Below, one piece after another: positions 13,601 to 20,395 of a stretch of 64,000 nt of DNA (its first letter is position 1; every line of letters starts with the position of its first letter). The notes below the pieces were generated by a model. It had not been told where the DNA came from and made no database searches. It saw only the letters and a list, made by a program, of their open reading frames with translations. The position numbers and the translations under genes are program-made. The DNA is from a virus. The stretch lies in the IMG/VR virus record IMGVR_UViG_3300043438_000976, positions 36,027 to 100,026 of that record, one strand, 5' to 3'.

Positions 13601-14126
13601 TATCCCGAATCGTACTCATTCCGTCATATATGCTCTCACTTACACTAGTGTTATCATATCTAGTAATACCGTCACGGTTAACAAAGTTCTCATAAACCCA
13701 CTTACGACTAACTGCATCCCAATCTGCATGTGGACCTGTGTTATCCATGTTAATGATACTAAATGCATTCTCACCGCTGATGTCTGCTGCTAGTGTTGGA
13801 TTCTTATCACTTGATAGGCTAGATGCAGTATTAACGATCCTGATTTCAGTTGAACTTGTAACAAAGTCAATGTTAATACCTGTGCCAGCTACTAAAATTT
13901 TATTAAGAAATTTATTACCTTCTGCGTTAACTTGTAAAATAGCATTGGGTCTTAATGTGCTAGGAGCTTCCTTTAGTCTTAAAAAGCTGAATCCAGCACC
14001 AAAACCTAACAATGTATAGATGTCTGTAAAGTTAGAGTTAACTTTCTGAAAAGCTGCATAGACGCTGTCGCCTGTTCCATCGTTTGGTTCGCTACCGATA
14101 TTGATAATCTGTTGATTTAGTGGCAT
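7641..14126 (-). CDS. Giant tail fibre protein, 2161 aa
   Basis: The N-terminal attachment module (INIGSEPNDGTGDSVYAAFQ) is followed by a long beta-rich body with many Gly/Ser/Thr/Asn-rich segments. The C-terminus (about residues 2020-2161) starts YGDLAEKYLPD and aligns with the end of the 845-residue collagen-like protein, sharing MNxELEGG and IALTGRVP. The size fits a long distal tail fibre or tailspike. Its ATG follows an AGAGGAAATT ribosome site. It is the first gene of the minus-strand adhesin operon, with a promoter-like sequence at 14144-14173. No peptidase or glycosidase motif was recognised. Confidence 0.85.
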   Translation of the reverse strand: MPLNQQIINIGSEPNDGTGDSVYAAFQKVNSNFTDIYTLLGFGAGFSFLRLKEAPSTLRPNAILQVNAEGNKFLNKILVAGTGINIDFVTSSTEIRIVNTASSLSSDKNPTLAADISGENAFSIINMDNTGPHADWDAVSRKWVYENFVNRDGITRYDNTSVSESIYDGMSTIRDNVELLVSPTSSTHIVNKGYVDELVDNSGFASRQNFFVSLSGDDHQYSLPSYKRGRAFAYAFKTVNRAAEAAEQFIAASQIVLGPYQKTVSMSNGTANPVVTNITTSTLLDTSSFGIRLRLTLDPASFNIGSDPFINKSIFPGNYIIGASSEAVGLVEAITLDDVNGYEYYDITPVDYAKPYRMAVEPEPFSYNAYVTSGGEITEVAFLLDVADSIDIPDFWIGYKFVITNSSYGVISYGYISRIIQELDDDQNVRDTIVVEFRDGLGLQNGDVVDYDKWHVYAADFELNEELQWGQKQNKNQSTIMVESGEHNDQYPIKVPENCSIRGDEFRRSVIKPAPLEGTRLPGISSSKWANTYFFRDAQIDGIIVTQLNTATDYASAAGITISSTDNDSVTQTVTVTVDAGVVSTNWIGKIFKTTGAVSAQGEVRAVSSNTFAVSLAQNEVNFEKSAYNYTVGNTIAYGAWHIYEPFKYGYHYLRDASRPVNTLTTQTNSGGYNNAGSILLDNREFIKAECIGFLNATYPSFVFDEDKCARDIGIIVDSIAYDLTNGGNNRTINAGDSYRNVAVVKGSQLAETVAAINYINTIGQRIIKNQQPVTSYQAVEDQVFTDPVGGTLVSSGSDLILADLVQACSRIVNNDPDFNPPKYNDQMDVFLMNDATINRYISCQGHGGFMKVLDPDGQILAKSPYTQTASSFSKSKNRHVFAGGMFIDGFSGNTKMTPASITTASGTGYPVRINSALTTGSIGRPSVVPGEGYIRPQVPCFFVHSGVTYEVSFVSNFNPTNGTGSLNLNPLRPGGIATITNAGNIATGFKANAGTVPVRFSAPTQAGGLNATGTAVIGVSGNVSSVSVSFPGSGYTNGLFTFGTTQGCPNIVIGGARISWTRNSSGAITGYEIIDGGVGYAVGTVINFPSSGGTSAAATVASVDGNGTITAITIGTAGSGYNSDPAVTFGTGLAYVATVKPGFIVTAAHPLPSEITLITAGNRSMLANDFTQINDLGYGIFATNGGLVENVSMFTYYCYSAYYSLNGAQCRSIAGSTSYGLNGLKSEGSDPTEVPIAVRNKRSTSQIATITAAGTYTNKAEDATLYVTGLSYAPIAQSQLEVNHSGTVVLYNVKSAVQDTFDSTVYSLSLDDGQGQGLRAAIANGEKATLRIYYNQELLDVNAATLSRPSTVLTLDEDPTYVYRVLKYSDLGGDTALAESDTPYNYINLTPWTESNGLYRQGLGKLTITSGGAGFGSTTTNYTATIPAPSTAGTASVNGTATDTDLITISGASGTIMIGSRVTLTSGGADPNGAATYVTWVNSSSTQIRVDRTWTWPNSTGLTFSGTQAVGYGKANSSGQIFKVILTNQGAGYAGTSVSNITITGGSATATVTAYPDGETGNNRIKVVDLDADDQARIGAGLTASTPYYYIFGHAGNLYKITDYINSDETYNEWGEIVVERVSDGATLQHQVLATALKAGITSNQPGDITVRISTMRVTGHDMLNVGTGGYADSKYPNDLYGPPSNPPDSALETQEVGKGRVYYATTDQDGNFKVGKFFSVDQGRGTVSISAPISLTNVDGISFKRGQTLVQVFSVDGTLGGNSNNSVPTERAIQTYVNSRLGLNRNNTTAGVSPIGNGFLDRGGVLEMLDTIKMGDNRIVNMADPAADKDAVNRQWANLNYINTSGDTMVGTLVTQKLEPSANLTYDIGENGKRYVNVYANRFQGTATTAQSLDAAVTIQLSGDVTGSASFSGAGGINIVTTISNNSVALGTDTTGDYVSTGATSGYGLSGSTTGETQTFTVTSNGTSSNSASTLVFRDGSGNFSAGTVTATFSGNITGTPTVPSITKSGTNGTGDIGQSDNLFGTVYGTAYYAKYGDLAEKYLPDAHYEPGTVVVFGGAKEVTAAVEFMDRRIAGVVATNPAFKMNAELEGGVFIALTGRVPCKVVGKVRKGDMLISSGAPGVATAEKNPAMGSVIGKALEDYDSQTIGVIEVVVGRI

Positions 14127-14143
14127 AATTTCCTCTGTACTAC

Positions 14144-14173
14144 ACCATATTTATTCTGGTAAAATTCTGTCAA
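14144..14173 (-). promoter_or_regulatory. Promoter of the adhesin operon, with late-type box
   Basis: On the minus strand TTGACA (14173-14168) is followed after 18 nt by TATGGT (14149-14144). An AATAAATA box, one change from the T4 late consensus TATAAATA, lies at 14155-14148 and overlaps the -10. A second AATAAATA lies at 14207-14200. For virion genes a late promoter is the likelier reading. The leader to ATG 14126 is short. Confidence 0.5.
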
Positions 14174-14287
14174 AATAACAGCAGGTAGTATTCTACAAGT
14201 ATTTATTTTAAGTTACTCAAAGGGTGTTAAATGAAATTCCTGTAATAGTAAATAAAGTATCGAGTTAATACTTTTAAGGAGATATCG

Positions 14288-14632
14288 ATGTTTAAAACAA
14301 TTAAAGAATTCTTCCTAGGCAAGCCAGTTGAAACACCGGCAGCACCCAAGGTTGAAGAAACAAAGCCTGTACATGCAAATGATGTGGTACTACAACCGGT
14401 AGTTGAGGAAGTGCAACCAGTAGTAGAAGCTAAGGTTGATCCGGTTTCAGTCGCATTAGATTTAGAACCAATGGATTTTGCAACCGCTACTACTCCGGTA
14501 ACTGCTAAGACGCCGCGTAAACCACGTGCTCCTAAAGCTGTGGTTGCAACTCCGGCAAAAGCCACAAAGCCTAAAGCAGAAAAAACTGCACCAAAAAAGG
14601 TAGCAGTAATTAAAGCAAAGAAGGTAAAATAA
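14288..14632 (+). CDS. Small basic Ala/Lys/Pro-rich protein, 114 aa
   Basis: The ATG follows a strong ribosome site (AAGGAGATATCG). Residues 1-10 (MFKTIKEFFL) form a short amphipathic start. Residues 11-75 are Val/Glu/Pro-rich and acidic. Residues 76-114 are Lys/Ala/Pro-rich with TPRKPRAPK and KPKAEK phrases, resembling histone H1 or bacterial HU-like basic tails. A DNA- or RNA-binding or packaging role is plausible but not shown. It is an isolated plus-strand gene between minus-strand operons and ends at a clear terminator. A reverse-strand open frame over it is a shadow. Confidence 0.75.
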   Translation: MFKTIKEFFLGKPVETPAAPKVEETKPVHANDVVLQPVVEEVQPVVEAKVDPVSVALDLEPMDFATATTPVTAKTPRKPRAPKAVVATPAKATKPKAEKTAPKKVAVIKAKKVK

Positions 14633-14657
14633 AAAAGGGCTCCGAGAGCCCTTTTTT
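14633..14657 (+). terminator. Bidirectional rho-independent terminator
   Basis: GGGCTC-CGA-GAGCCC is flanked by an A-run on the left and a T-run on the right. It ends the plus-strand basic-protein gene and, read on the other strand, the uvdE operon, which converges on it. Confidence 0.9.
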
Positions 14658-15672
14658 AATTGGTTAAACTGTAATCGTACAGTGTTTTAGAAGCTAGGTT
14701 TTTAGCTTTAGACTCGCACATAATGTCAAAGTCTTTTCTAAAAGTCAATGCCCAATCATTAACAGACTTGTTCCAATAGAAGTTGCTGTGTGCTCGCATC
14801 TTCTGTTTTTTGTAGCCGTTCTCTAGCAATAATGCATGATCAGGTAACGTAATTGGACAATGCCCTATTAACACATCTTCTCGGCTGACTGAATAATGAA
14901 TAACAGGACGAACGCCACGCCACGATTCAATCACACGCTGACATCTATCGTCGGTGGCTTGAATGTAGTCTCCTGTACGGATCCAGTGGTGGTGTATATC
15001 AAGTACGAGGGCACAATGTTTTGCGAGTTCGATACTTGAGTCGATTCCCCAACAGTTTTCGTCGTTTTCGATTGTGATGCAGTTTCTTGCTTCTGGGGAT
15101 AACTTTCCCAATGCGTCAATGATGCCTTCGGGGCCGCGTTTACCCGAGATGTGAACATTGATTTTAAGATCTTGGAAGGTCTTACCGAATCCCATCCAGC
15201 GGGCCATATCCACATGATATTCAAACTCCTCAATTGAACGTTCTACAATGCCGGGATTTTCACTAGCCAGCACAGTAAACTGACCAGGATGAAATGACAA
15301 GCGAACGTTATTAGTGCGAGCCAAAGCACCCACTTGGGCGAAGTGCTTTTCCGCATAAGCACGAACGTCTGGTAGACGCCAAAAGTAGCTATAATCAGGT
15401 TGGGTATAGACAGGAAGTATATCACTGCTAATACGTACCATTCGGAGAGATTCATCAAGTGTGCCTACTTTTTCTACTAGTTTGCGTACAGCTTCAATGT
15501 TGCCTTTCATTAGGTCCCACAGTTTTTCTTCTGCTACCTGTTGGCTTTGACGTTTGAGCCATGCCACAGTAGTAGAACCTGTGTTGTATTGTTTAGCATC
15601 GTCTGTAGGCTTAATACCGTCAATTTGTGCAGGATTATCAATCCATTTACATGCAAACCCAATCTTACCCAT
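14656..15672 (-). CDS. uvdE: UV damage endonuclease (UvdE/UvsE family)
   Basis: This is a TIM-barrel apurinic/UV endonuclease that nicks 5' of UV photoproducts. It begins MGKIGFACKW, as the family usually does, and carries SFHPGQFTVLAS, NVHISGK, TIENDE, LVLDIHHHW and HYSVSRED, which together hold the metal-binding His/Glu/Asp residues. At 338 residues it is slightly longer than many bacterial UvsE proteins. I chose ATG 15672, one base after the upstream stop; the frame also stays open upstream to ATG 15702, which would add a non-conserved MVFHFLRKNK. It probably supports light-independent repair of phage DNA. Confidence 0.93.
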   Translation of the reverse strand: MGKIGFACKWIDNPAQIDGIKPTDDAKQYNTGSTTVAWLKRQSQQVAEEKLWDLMKGNIEAVRKLVEKVGTLDESLRMVRISSDILPVYTQPDYSYFWRLPDVRAYAEKHFAQVGALARTNNVRLSFHPGQFTVLASENPGIVERSIEEFEYHVDMARWMGFGKTFQDLKINVHISGKRGPEGIIDALGKLSPEARNCITIENDENCWGIDSSIELAKHCALVLDIHHHWIRTGDYIQATDDRCQRVIESWRGVRPVIHYSVSREDVLIGHCPITLPDHALLLENGYKKQKMRAHSNFYWNKSVNDWALTFRKDFDIMCESKAKNLASKTLYDYSLTN

Positions 15673-15673
15673 T

Positions 15674-15844
15674 TTATTCTTTCTTAGAAAGTGAAAAACC
15701 ACTGTCGTTATAATCTTTCCAAACTAGTACATCACCGTAGTCCCACCCCATTTGAGCCAATAGATCAGGAGGGAAAGGCATCATTAATTTTCCAGGATGC
15801 TCCGGATCTCCCTCTAGAGTAACAACCTGGCTAGTATCAGTCAT
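15674..15844 (-). CDS. Small AbrB/SpoVT-like protein, 56 aa
   Basis: The frame reads MTDTSQVVTLEGDP, then LMMPFPPDLLAQMGWDYGD and VLVWKDYND. This matches the first 50 residues of the neighbouring 156-residue protein (ILMFPPELLEKAGWKEGD), the swapped-hairpin AbrB pattern. Its start overlaps the upstream stop by 8 nt and its stop sits directly before uvdE. A short DNA-binding or antitoxin-like protein is possible. The duplication of the domain in adjacent genes supports real coding. Confidence 0.75.
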   Translation of the reverse strand: MTDTSQVVTLEGDPEHPGKLMMPFPPDLLAQMGWDYGDVLVWKDYNDSGFSLSKKE

Positions 15845-16307
15845 TTACTTGTTCTTTCCAAGTTGTAAAAAAGTTTTTGATTTTTGTATCTTCATCCCAA
15901 GAAGTACCATAGTCGTTGTCTTTATCGCACAACGCCAGTGCTTCTTCCTTAGTAACAACACGATGAGACACAATTTGTTCGCCGATATGTTCTTGGCTAA
16001 ATTCTTTAGCTTCGTTCATTGTTACAGTATCTAATGCCCATAGAGTTTTATCTTTACCGTACTGGTCTACACCTACTGGCACTTCAACCATATAGCGTTC
16101 ACGAAATGTGCTAACACATTCAACTAGCACCCATTGAGTTGGTTCTTTCTTTTTAAGTTCCCAAGAACCGTCTTTACGATCAATCCACTCTATCGTGTCC
16201 CCTTCTTTCCATCCTGCCTTCTCTAGCAGTTCTGGAGGGAACATTAGGATAGCATCTCCTGTTGCGGGATCTTCTTCTATATTAAGTGTCCAGTGTTTCT
16301 GTTCCAT
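15837..16307 (-). CDS. AbrB-like N-domain fused to unknown phage domain, 156 aa
   Basis: Residues 8-50 carry the AbrB/SpoVT-type pattern (DPATGDAILMFPPELLEKAG, then WKEGDTIEWIDR). Residues 57-110 begin WVLVECVSTFRERYMVEVP, and the end is acidic and aromatic. No enzyme motif is seen. It overlaps the DUF2693-like gene upstream by 26 nt and the small AbrB-like gene downstream by 8 nt, so it is a coupled minor operon member. Function is unknown; a regulatory DNA-binding role is inferred only from the N-terminal pattern. Confidence 0.72.
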   Translation of the reverse strand: MEQKHWTLNIEEDPATGDAILMFPPELLEKAGWKEGDTIEWIDRKDGSWELKKKEPTQWVLVECVSTFRERYMVEVPVGVDQYGKDKTLWALDTVTMNEAKEFSQEHIGEQIVSHRVVTKEEALALCDKDNDYGTSWDEDTKIKNFFTTWKEQVND

Positions 16308-16590
16308 GATCTATTAATTTAACGGTTAGTACACGCATAGTTTTGAAACTACGCCATTCTTGTTTGTCTGTATCAAAAACCGGAACGGTTTCTAAATCTA
16401 GCAGACGGGTTTGATGATGTTCGCGAATTGCTTCACTAGGCATCCAATCTTTATGAAGCGTACACTTCATGACTCGAAGCTCGCCACTTACTTTAGTAAA
16501 CTCAACTTCACAAACACCTTGATAGAGGATGTCTTTAATAACTTGATACTGTGTTTCCACAGGGTTAGAGGTACCTGCAAAGTCAATCAC
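16282..16590 (-). CDS. SH3-like phage protein (DUF2693-type), 102 aa
   Basis: The core phrase VEFTKVSGELRVMKCTLHKD (residues 29-48) is typical of a small SH3-fold family common in T4-like phages. The remainder includes EWRSFKTMRVLTVKLID, which fits the final strands. No catalytic function is known for the family. It starts within an ATGA overlap with the upstream membrane-protein gene. Confidence 0.72.
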   Translation of the reverse strand: MIDFAGTSNPVETQYQVIKDILYQGVCEVEFTKVSGELRVMKCTLHKDWMPSEAIREHHQTRLLDLETVPVFDTDKQEWRSFKTMRVLTVKLIDHGTETLDT

Positions 16591-16763
16591 ATTCTCACCT
16601 TTGAAAATTTATAGTTAACGTATACAAGAGCAAAGTTAACAAGTGCCCAAATGTAGTTACCGCGAGCAATACTATCAATGCCGGCAAAAGTCAGCCATCC
16701 AATAATAAACCAAGTAATTTGATCTTGATTATAAATGTACCAATTACGAAATGAATTCCACAT
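16587..16763 (-). CDS. Small membrane protein, 58 aa
   Basis: Begins MWNSFRNWYIYNQDQ and contains a hydrophobic stretch (WFIIGWLTFAGI) and a second one (WALVNFALVYV), so it probably crosses the membrane twice. ATG 16763 follows AAAGGTGTTT, which decides the start over the GTG two codons upstream. It is the first gene after the promoter at 16787-16815. Function unknown. Confidence 0.68.
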   Translation of the reverse strand: MWNSFRNWYIYNQDQITWFIIGWLTFAGIDSIARGNYIWALVNFALVYVNYKFSKVRM

Positions 16764-16786
16764 AAACACCTTTCTAGTAATATCTT

Positions 16787-16815
16787 ATTGTACAGGATTT
16801 ATGTAGCATTGTCAA
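16787..16815 (-). promoter_or_regulatory. Host sigma70-type promoter
   Basis: TTGACA (16815-16810), a 17-nt spacer and TACAAT (16792-16787) read toward the small membrane protein and the SH3-like, AbrB-like and uvdE genes. Confidence 0.85.
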
Positions 16816-16986
16816 TCACCAATGTCTAATAACACCAGCAATAATGAACAAATTGGTTATCATGTACACAGATACAATTAGTGTACGAATAAGGGCAATA
16901 CGATCAGCTTCTCGATCAGTATCGCCCATTTTTTCACCTAGGGCCTTGGCCCAAAGTCTCCATACTTTACGCAAATAGATCTTCAT
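16816..16986 (-). CDS. Small membrane-anchored protein, about 56 aa
   Basis: From ATG 16986 the protein begins MKIYLRKVWRLWAKALGEKM (basic, amphipathic) and ends in one hydrophobic helix (LIVSVYMITNLFIIAGVI). A GTG at 17034 would add 16 residues inside the upstream gene; ATG 16986 gives the more usual 20-nt overlap. It directly follows the QueD-like gene. Function unknown; possibly a membrane effector. Confidence 0.6.
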   Translation of the reverse strand: MKIYLRKVWRLWAKALGEKMGDTDREADRIALIRTLIVSVYMITNLFIIAGVIRHW

Positions 16987-17473
16987 TCCATTCACGATGA
17001 CCTTCACGGAATGCCATGTTACTTTGGGTTTCACGTACTTCTACACGATAACACCAAAGACGTTTGCTTTCACCGTCACCCCACATGTCTGGAATGTAAA
17101 CACCATTCACATACTTGTACAGCATATCGCTCAGTGCTTCGCAACCTAATGCTGGCAGTATTGTTAGCTTTGCTAACTTACGGCGTTCCATCTCTTTATA
17201 GAATTCTAGTTCTGGATCGTCGGCACTAACTAGGGTAGTGTGATCAAATTGATCTTCTAAGATTTTTTTAAGTTCTTTTAAGCCACCGTAGTCAGCCGCC
17301 CAATTACGAACGTCTAGGTCGTTAGTTCCAAAATAGAACTTCATTGAAAAACTGTATCCGTGATTTAGGTTACAGTGACTATCGGCTCTCCATTGGCGAT
17401 ATGCACATGGAAAAGCATCGTGATACTCTTTTGTCGAGGTGTACTTATATTGTACGGGTTGTAGATTTGCCAT
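16967..17473 (-). CDS. QueD / 6-pyruvoyl-tetrahydropterin synthase-like enzyme
   Basis: The order of motifs fits the QueD/PTPS tunnel-fold family. SHCNLNHGYSFSMKFYFG (about residues 32-49) corresponds to the Cys and His-Gly zinc region, AADYGGLKELKKIL to the conserved DFG-x-LK segment, QFDHTTLV to the catalytic DH, and LGCEALSDMLY to the final helix. The second zinc His of the usual HGH is replaced by Tyr (HGY). The family makes 6-carboxy-tetrahydropterin, the second step to preQ0. ATG 17473 follows AAAGGAGACTAGAG and an 80-nt leader from a consensus promoter. A QueC-like gene is at 57663. Activity is uncertain because of the substituted residue. Confidence 0.72.
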   Translation of the reverse strand: MANLQPVQYKYTSTKEYHDAFPCAYRQWRADSHCNLNHGYSFSMKFYFGTNDLDVRNWAADYGGLKELKKILEDQFDHTTLVSADDPELEFYKEMERRKLAKLTILPALGCEALSDMLYKYVNGVYIPDMWGDGESKRLWCYRVEVRETQSNMAFREGHREWNEDLFA

Positions 17474-17559
17474 CTCTAGTCTCCTTTGTAAGGTAGCAAG
17501 TTTGACGACATGCAGAATTTATAAAGCGGGGTGAAAGTCGTTAAAGACCGCTAGTAACT

Positions 17560-17588
17560 ATTATATAGGCAGATATTTATTCTGTCAA
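17560..17588 (-). promoter_or_regulatory. Consensus sigma70 promoter with late-type box in spacer
   Basis: TTGACA (17588-17583), exactly 17 nt, then TATAAT (17565-17560), reading into the QueD-like gene with a leader of about 80 nt. The spacer also contains AATAAATA (17581-17574), a late-type box. Confidence 0.9.
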
Positions 17589-17592
17589 GTGT

Positions 17593-18672
17593 TTAAGCTC
17601 TAATTTCACCAAAATTCTTCCAAGTGCCCGGAGTGCCAGATCTGACACAGACCCAACCAATGAAGCCCTGTGGTAGAGGATTGTCATTCCATACAATGTC
17701 TCCTTGTTGGTAAGCACCTTGTGTTGGAGGTTCAACTCCACGCATCTGTAGCTTTCCGCCAATTCGAACATTCCCACCAACTTCAAATGCTTCAGTTGGA
17801 TTCTTCACGTTGATGGCCAGTTTACCGTATGCACGAATAACTGTGCTGTCACGGAGTTCATGTCCAAATGTAATATGGCCCTGTTCATCAATACTTACGC
17901 GAACTTGGTCATCTGTAATAATGTCCAGTGCCTTGGTATTCAGAGTACCGATGCGGCCACGGCCTCGATCGTCTGAATCAATAACTACTTCAACATTATT
18001 TGGATAATCGTAAACTGTAAACAATGCAGTAGGAGCATCTTGTCCTAGGCTGAATCTATTAGCAATGGGGTTGTAAAAAACAAAGTCGTTAAAGTTTACA
18101 GCACCACTTACATTTAAGTCACGGAGTGTTCCTACAGTTTTTAAACTGGAATTAACAATGCTACTGCCCAGGCTTTCGCTAGTAAGTACACTGGCACCAC
18201 CAATAAGATAGTTTCTGCCTTTGGCAATTTCGATGCTTTCTGTACTAAAGAATCGATCAGGACCAGCCATCAACACCAATTGTTTATTGTAAGGGGCACC
18301 TGGCCATAACAATCCTGTACCTACGTTTGTACCGCTTTCTCCGTGTGCAAACTCTAGATATTGCTTTTCATAAATCTGATTTGTGATAATTTCTGTAGTA
18401 CGAACAAATCCTGCATCTAGTACACCATAGATTTTAACATCCCCTCGGAATGTAGTGTTACCTTCGATGTTCTTTACATTCAGTGTCTGTACTGTAATTT
18501 TATCATCTTCTACAACTAACGTCTGTTTTGTAGCAAGATCTTTAATACCTGTGCTACCAAAATTGGTAATTGTTCCGCCATCAATAACATCGCCGCTAAA
18601 ATCGTTTTCTACAATTAATAAGCTGCCGCGTGGAATATTTTCTAGATTACCTGCATCAAATGTCTTTACCAT
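17593..18672 (-). CDS. Tail fibre-like structural protein, 359 aa
   Basis: A beta-rich protein with repeated short segments typical of phage fibres: TLNVKNIEGNTTFRGDVKIY, LRDLNVSGAVNFNDFVFY, AFEVGGNVRIGGKLQMRG and the ending WVCVRSGTPGTWKNFGEIRA. The end resembles fibre C-terminal phrases of the form PGTWK-FG. No enzyme motif. ATG 18672 has only a weak ribosome site (CGGAAC). It is separated from clpP by a hairpin, so it may be expressed late, apart from its neighbours. Confidence 0.78.
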   Translation of the reverse strand: MVKTFDAGNLENIPRGSLLIVENDFSGDVIDGGTITNFGSTGIKDLATKQTLVVEDDKITVQTLNVKNIEGNTTFRGDVKIYGVLDAGFVRTTEIITNQIYEKQYLEFAHGESGTNVGTGLLWPGAPYNKQLVLMAGPDRFFSTESIEIAKGRNYLIGGASVLTSESLGSSIVNSSLKTVGTLRDLNVSGAVNFNDFVFYNPIANRFSLGQDAPTALFTVYDYPNNVEVVIDSDDRGRGRIGTLNTKALDIITDDQVRVSIDEQGHITFGHELRDSTVIRAYGKLAINVKNPTEAFEVGGNVRIGGKLQMRGVEPPTQGAYQQGDIVWNDNPLPQGFIGWVCVRSGTPGTWKNFGEIRA

Positions 18673-18695
18673 GGTGTTGTTCCGTAAATGTGAGA

Positions 18696-18734
18696 AGCCC
18701 CTAAGTGCTTTTGTGTATTTAGCACATAGGGGCT
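18696..18734. other. Stable hairpin between clpP and fibre gene
   Basis: AGCCCCTA-A-GTGC pairs with GCAC-A-TAGGGGCT around a 13-nt loop. No convincing T-tract follows on the minus strand, so it could be a weak terminator of clpP, a processing site or an mRNA-stability element. Confidence 0.6.
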
Positions 18735-18751
18735 CTACAGTTTAGGAACGA

Positions 18752-19372
18752 TTATACGGGTCTATTTTCCACTACTTGATCAGCAAGACCGTGCTGTACA
18801 GCCTCTGCGGCACTTAAAAATGTGTCAAACTTCATAGTTTCGAACATTTCTTCGTATGTTTTCCCAGCAGTATTGTGTTTGACATACAGCTGAGTCAGCC
18901 GTTCGTTTACTCGTTTAGATTCTTCAAAACTACGTTTAGCATCTTCAAATTGCAGATCTTGTACATGAACTGATCCGCTTGTGCCCCGTGTTCCTGAACT
19001 AACACGATGGATCATTGTTCGAGCCTCTGGAAGTACAAATCGTTTACCCCTGGCACCTGCTTGTGCAAGGAAAGAGCCCATAGAGCAGGCTTGTCCCATA
19101 ACATAAGTGCAGACATCTGGTTTGATAAACTGCATAACATCGTAGATGCTAAGTCCAGCGGTGACTACTCCGCCAGGACTGTTAATGTAAAAATGAATGT
19201 CTTTGGCTGCATCTTGACTTTCAAGATGCAGCATCTGTGCCACAATCAAATTGGCACTATGGTCATCAACTGGACCATTTAAGAAAACAATTCGTTCGTT
19301 CAGCAGTCGACTAAAAATGTCAAATGCACGTTCTCCCGAACTTGTTTTTTCGATTACCATTGGTACTAGCAT
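18752..19372 (-). CDS. clpP: ClpP serine protease
   Basis: ATP-dependent Clp protease proteolytic subunit, 206 residues from ATG 19372, chosen because AAAGGA lies 6 nt upstream (an upstream in-frame start would add an unrelated tail). All hallmarks are present: INSPGG near residue 64, the nucleophile Ser97 in GQACSMGSF, His122 in MIHRV and the Asp of KFDTFLS (183). Like host ClpP it would form a tetradecamer; no ClpX/ClpA unfoldase is seen in the window, so it may use host partners. Roles in virion protein processing or in altering host proteolysis are both possible. Confidence 0.95.
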   Translation of the reverse strand: MLVPMVIEKTSSGERAFDIFSRLLNERIVFLNGPVDDHSANLIVAQMLHLESQDAAKDIHFYINSPGGVVTAGLSIYDVMQFIKPDVCTYVMGQACSMGSFLAQAGARGKRFVLPEARTMIHRVSSGTRGTSGSVHVQDLQFEDAKRSFEESKRVNERLTQLYVKHNTAGKTYEEMFETMKFDTFLSAAEAVQHGLADQVVENRPV

Positions 19373-19388
19373 AATTTTTCCTTTGTTT

Positions 19389-19417
19389 ATTGTAGCAGAT
19401 TGTTTATTTGTTTGCAA
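19389..19417 (-). promoter_or_regulatory. Promoter of clpP
   Basis: TTGCAA (19417-19412), 17 nt, TACAAT (19394-19389). The -35 lies at the 3' end of the upstream hydrolase gene. Confidence 0.65.
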
Positions 19418-20180
19418 CTAAATTTTTATCTAAAAATTCTTTTGTTCGTTTTCTTGAGAGCCTGTCTGCTTCTGAATTATACTCCATGTAATATCCGTAT
19501 GCAACTCTTGATGGAAAATTCATATCAAACGCATGGGTGGCATTTTTATACATGTGTGATTCATATTTCTCTATATTTGTACATAATTCTGGCGGCGTCC
19601 ATGTGTCCTTATCTCCAAAATGTATCTGCACAGGAAACTGTGGTCTTGACCAATCTCTTCCTATAAAATTGAAATACTTATTGTAACAGCTCGGATAATA
19701 TGCTATTGCGGCATCTACTCCGCTGACCCGATCGTTATTTGCTAGATTTAACACAGTACTGCCTCCGTGGCTAAATCCTATTACTGCTATTTTTCCAGTA
19801 TGCCAAGTTTGTTTTTTAATATAATCAACTAACTTGCCAATATCGTATGCCCGTAATTCGGGATTAACTGCATATCCTCTATGACAGAGGTTAGAAAAAC
19901 CTCTTGGCAAAAAAGAATCTACCATAACTCCATTGTAACCCCAACGACTAACTTGTACTAACCATTCTTTATAGGACTGATTTTGAGTGCCGTCACACCC
20001 GTGTGCAATGATAACAGTTGGCCTTGGAGTATTTTTTACTTCCTTAAAAACATACTTTTCCTCAATAGGAATTCCGTTAGTGTGATAGTTAGTGTCCTTT
20101 GTTGGATAATATGACTCAGGAACTGTAGTACATCCAACTGCCGCAGAGGCAAGACACATTATTAAAATAATATTCTTCAT
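19404..20180 (-). CDS. Dienelactone-hydrolase-type alpha/beta hydrolase lipoprotein
   Basis: Residues 1-17 form a lipoprotein signal ending in the lipobox AAVGC, so the enzyme is predicted to be exported and lipid-anchored. The alpha/beta-hydrolase core shows the oxyanion segment IIAHGCDG, the nucleophile elbow GFSHGG (Ser), the acid GDKDTW (Asp) and the catalytic His in NATHAFD. This is the dienelactone hydrolase pattern; the substrate is unknown and could be an envelope ester. It overlaps the next gene upstream by ATGA. An exported hydrolase among phage accessory genes is unusual and might modify the envelope, aid lysis or block superinfection. Confidence 0.85.
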   Translation of the reverse strand: MKNIILIMCLASAAVGCTTVPESYYPTKDTNYHTNGIPIEEKYVFKEVKNTPRPTVIIAHGCDGTQNQSYKEWLVQVSRWGYNGVMVDSFLPRGFSNLCHRGYAVNPELRAYDIGKLVDYIKKQTWHTGKIAVIGFSHGGSTVLNLANNDRVSGVDAAIAYYPSCYNKYFNFIGRDWSRPQFPVQIHFGDKDTWTPPELCTNIEKYESHMYKNATHAFDMNFPSRVAYGYYMEYNSEADRLSRKRTKEFLDKNLVANK

Positions 20181-20395
20181 TTAGTTACTTTAATTTTTGT
20201 CGTACACGCATCAATTACTTGTACTACTACAGGTTTTAATCGAGGGCTAATTTCAAAACTTTCTTGAACTTCTTTACATATAGTCACACATCGATTGTTA
20301 GTTAACTCCACAGCCATGTTAATGTATTCTAGCTCTGGTCCAGTGTTTAAGTCAATGGAGTATTTCCTCCACATAACTGTTTCTACAACATTCAT
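20177..20395 (-). CDS. Unknown protein, 72 aa
   Basis: Begins MNVVETVMWRKYSIDLNTG. No recognised domain; no signal peptide or membrane helix. It is linked by ATGA overlaps to both the 404-residue gene upstream and the hydrolase gene downstream, so it belongs to the same transcript from the promoter at 21638-21666. Confidence 0.65.
   Translation of the reverse strand: MNVVETVMWRKYSIDLNTGPELEYINMAVELTNNRCVTICKEVQESFEISPRLKPVVVQVIDACTTKIKVTK

Noticed and set aside
14931-15458. Open frames within uvdE in other frames
   Set aside because: uvdE motifs run continuously through this DNA; the others lack ribosome sites and conserved features.
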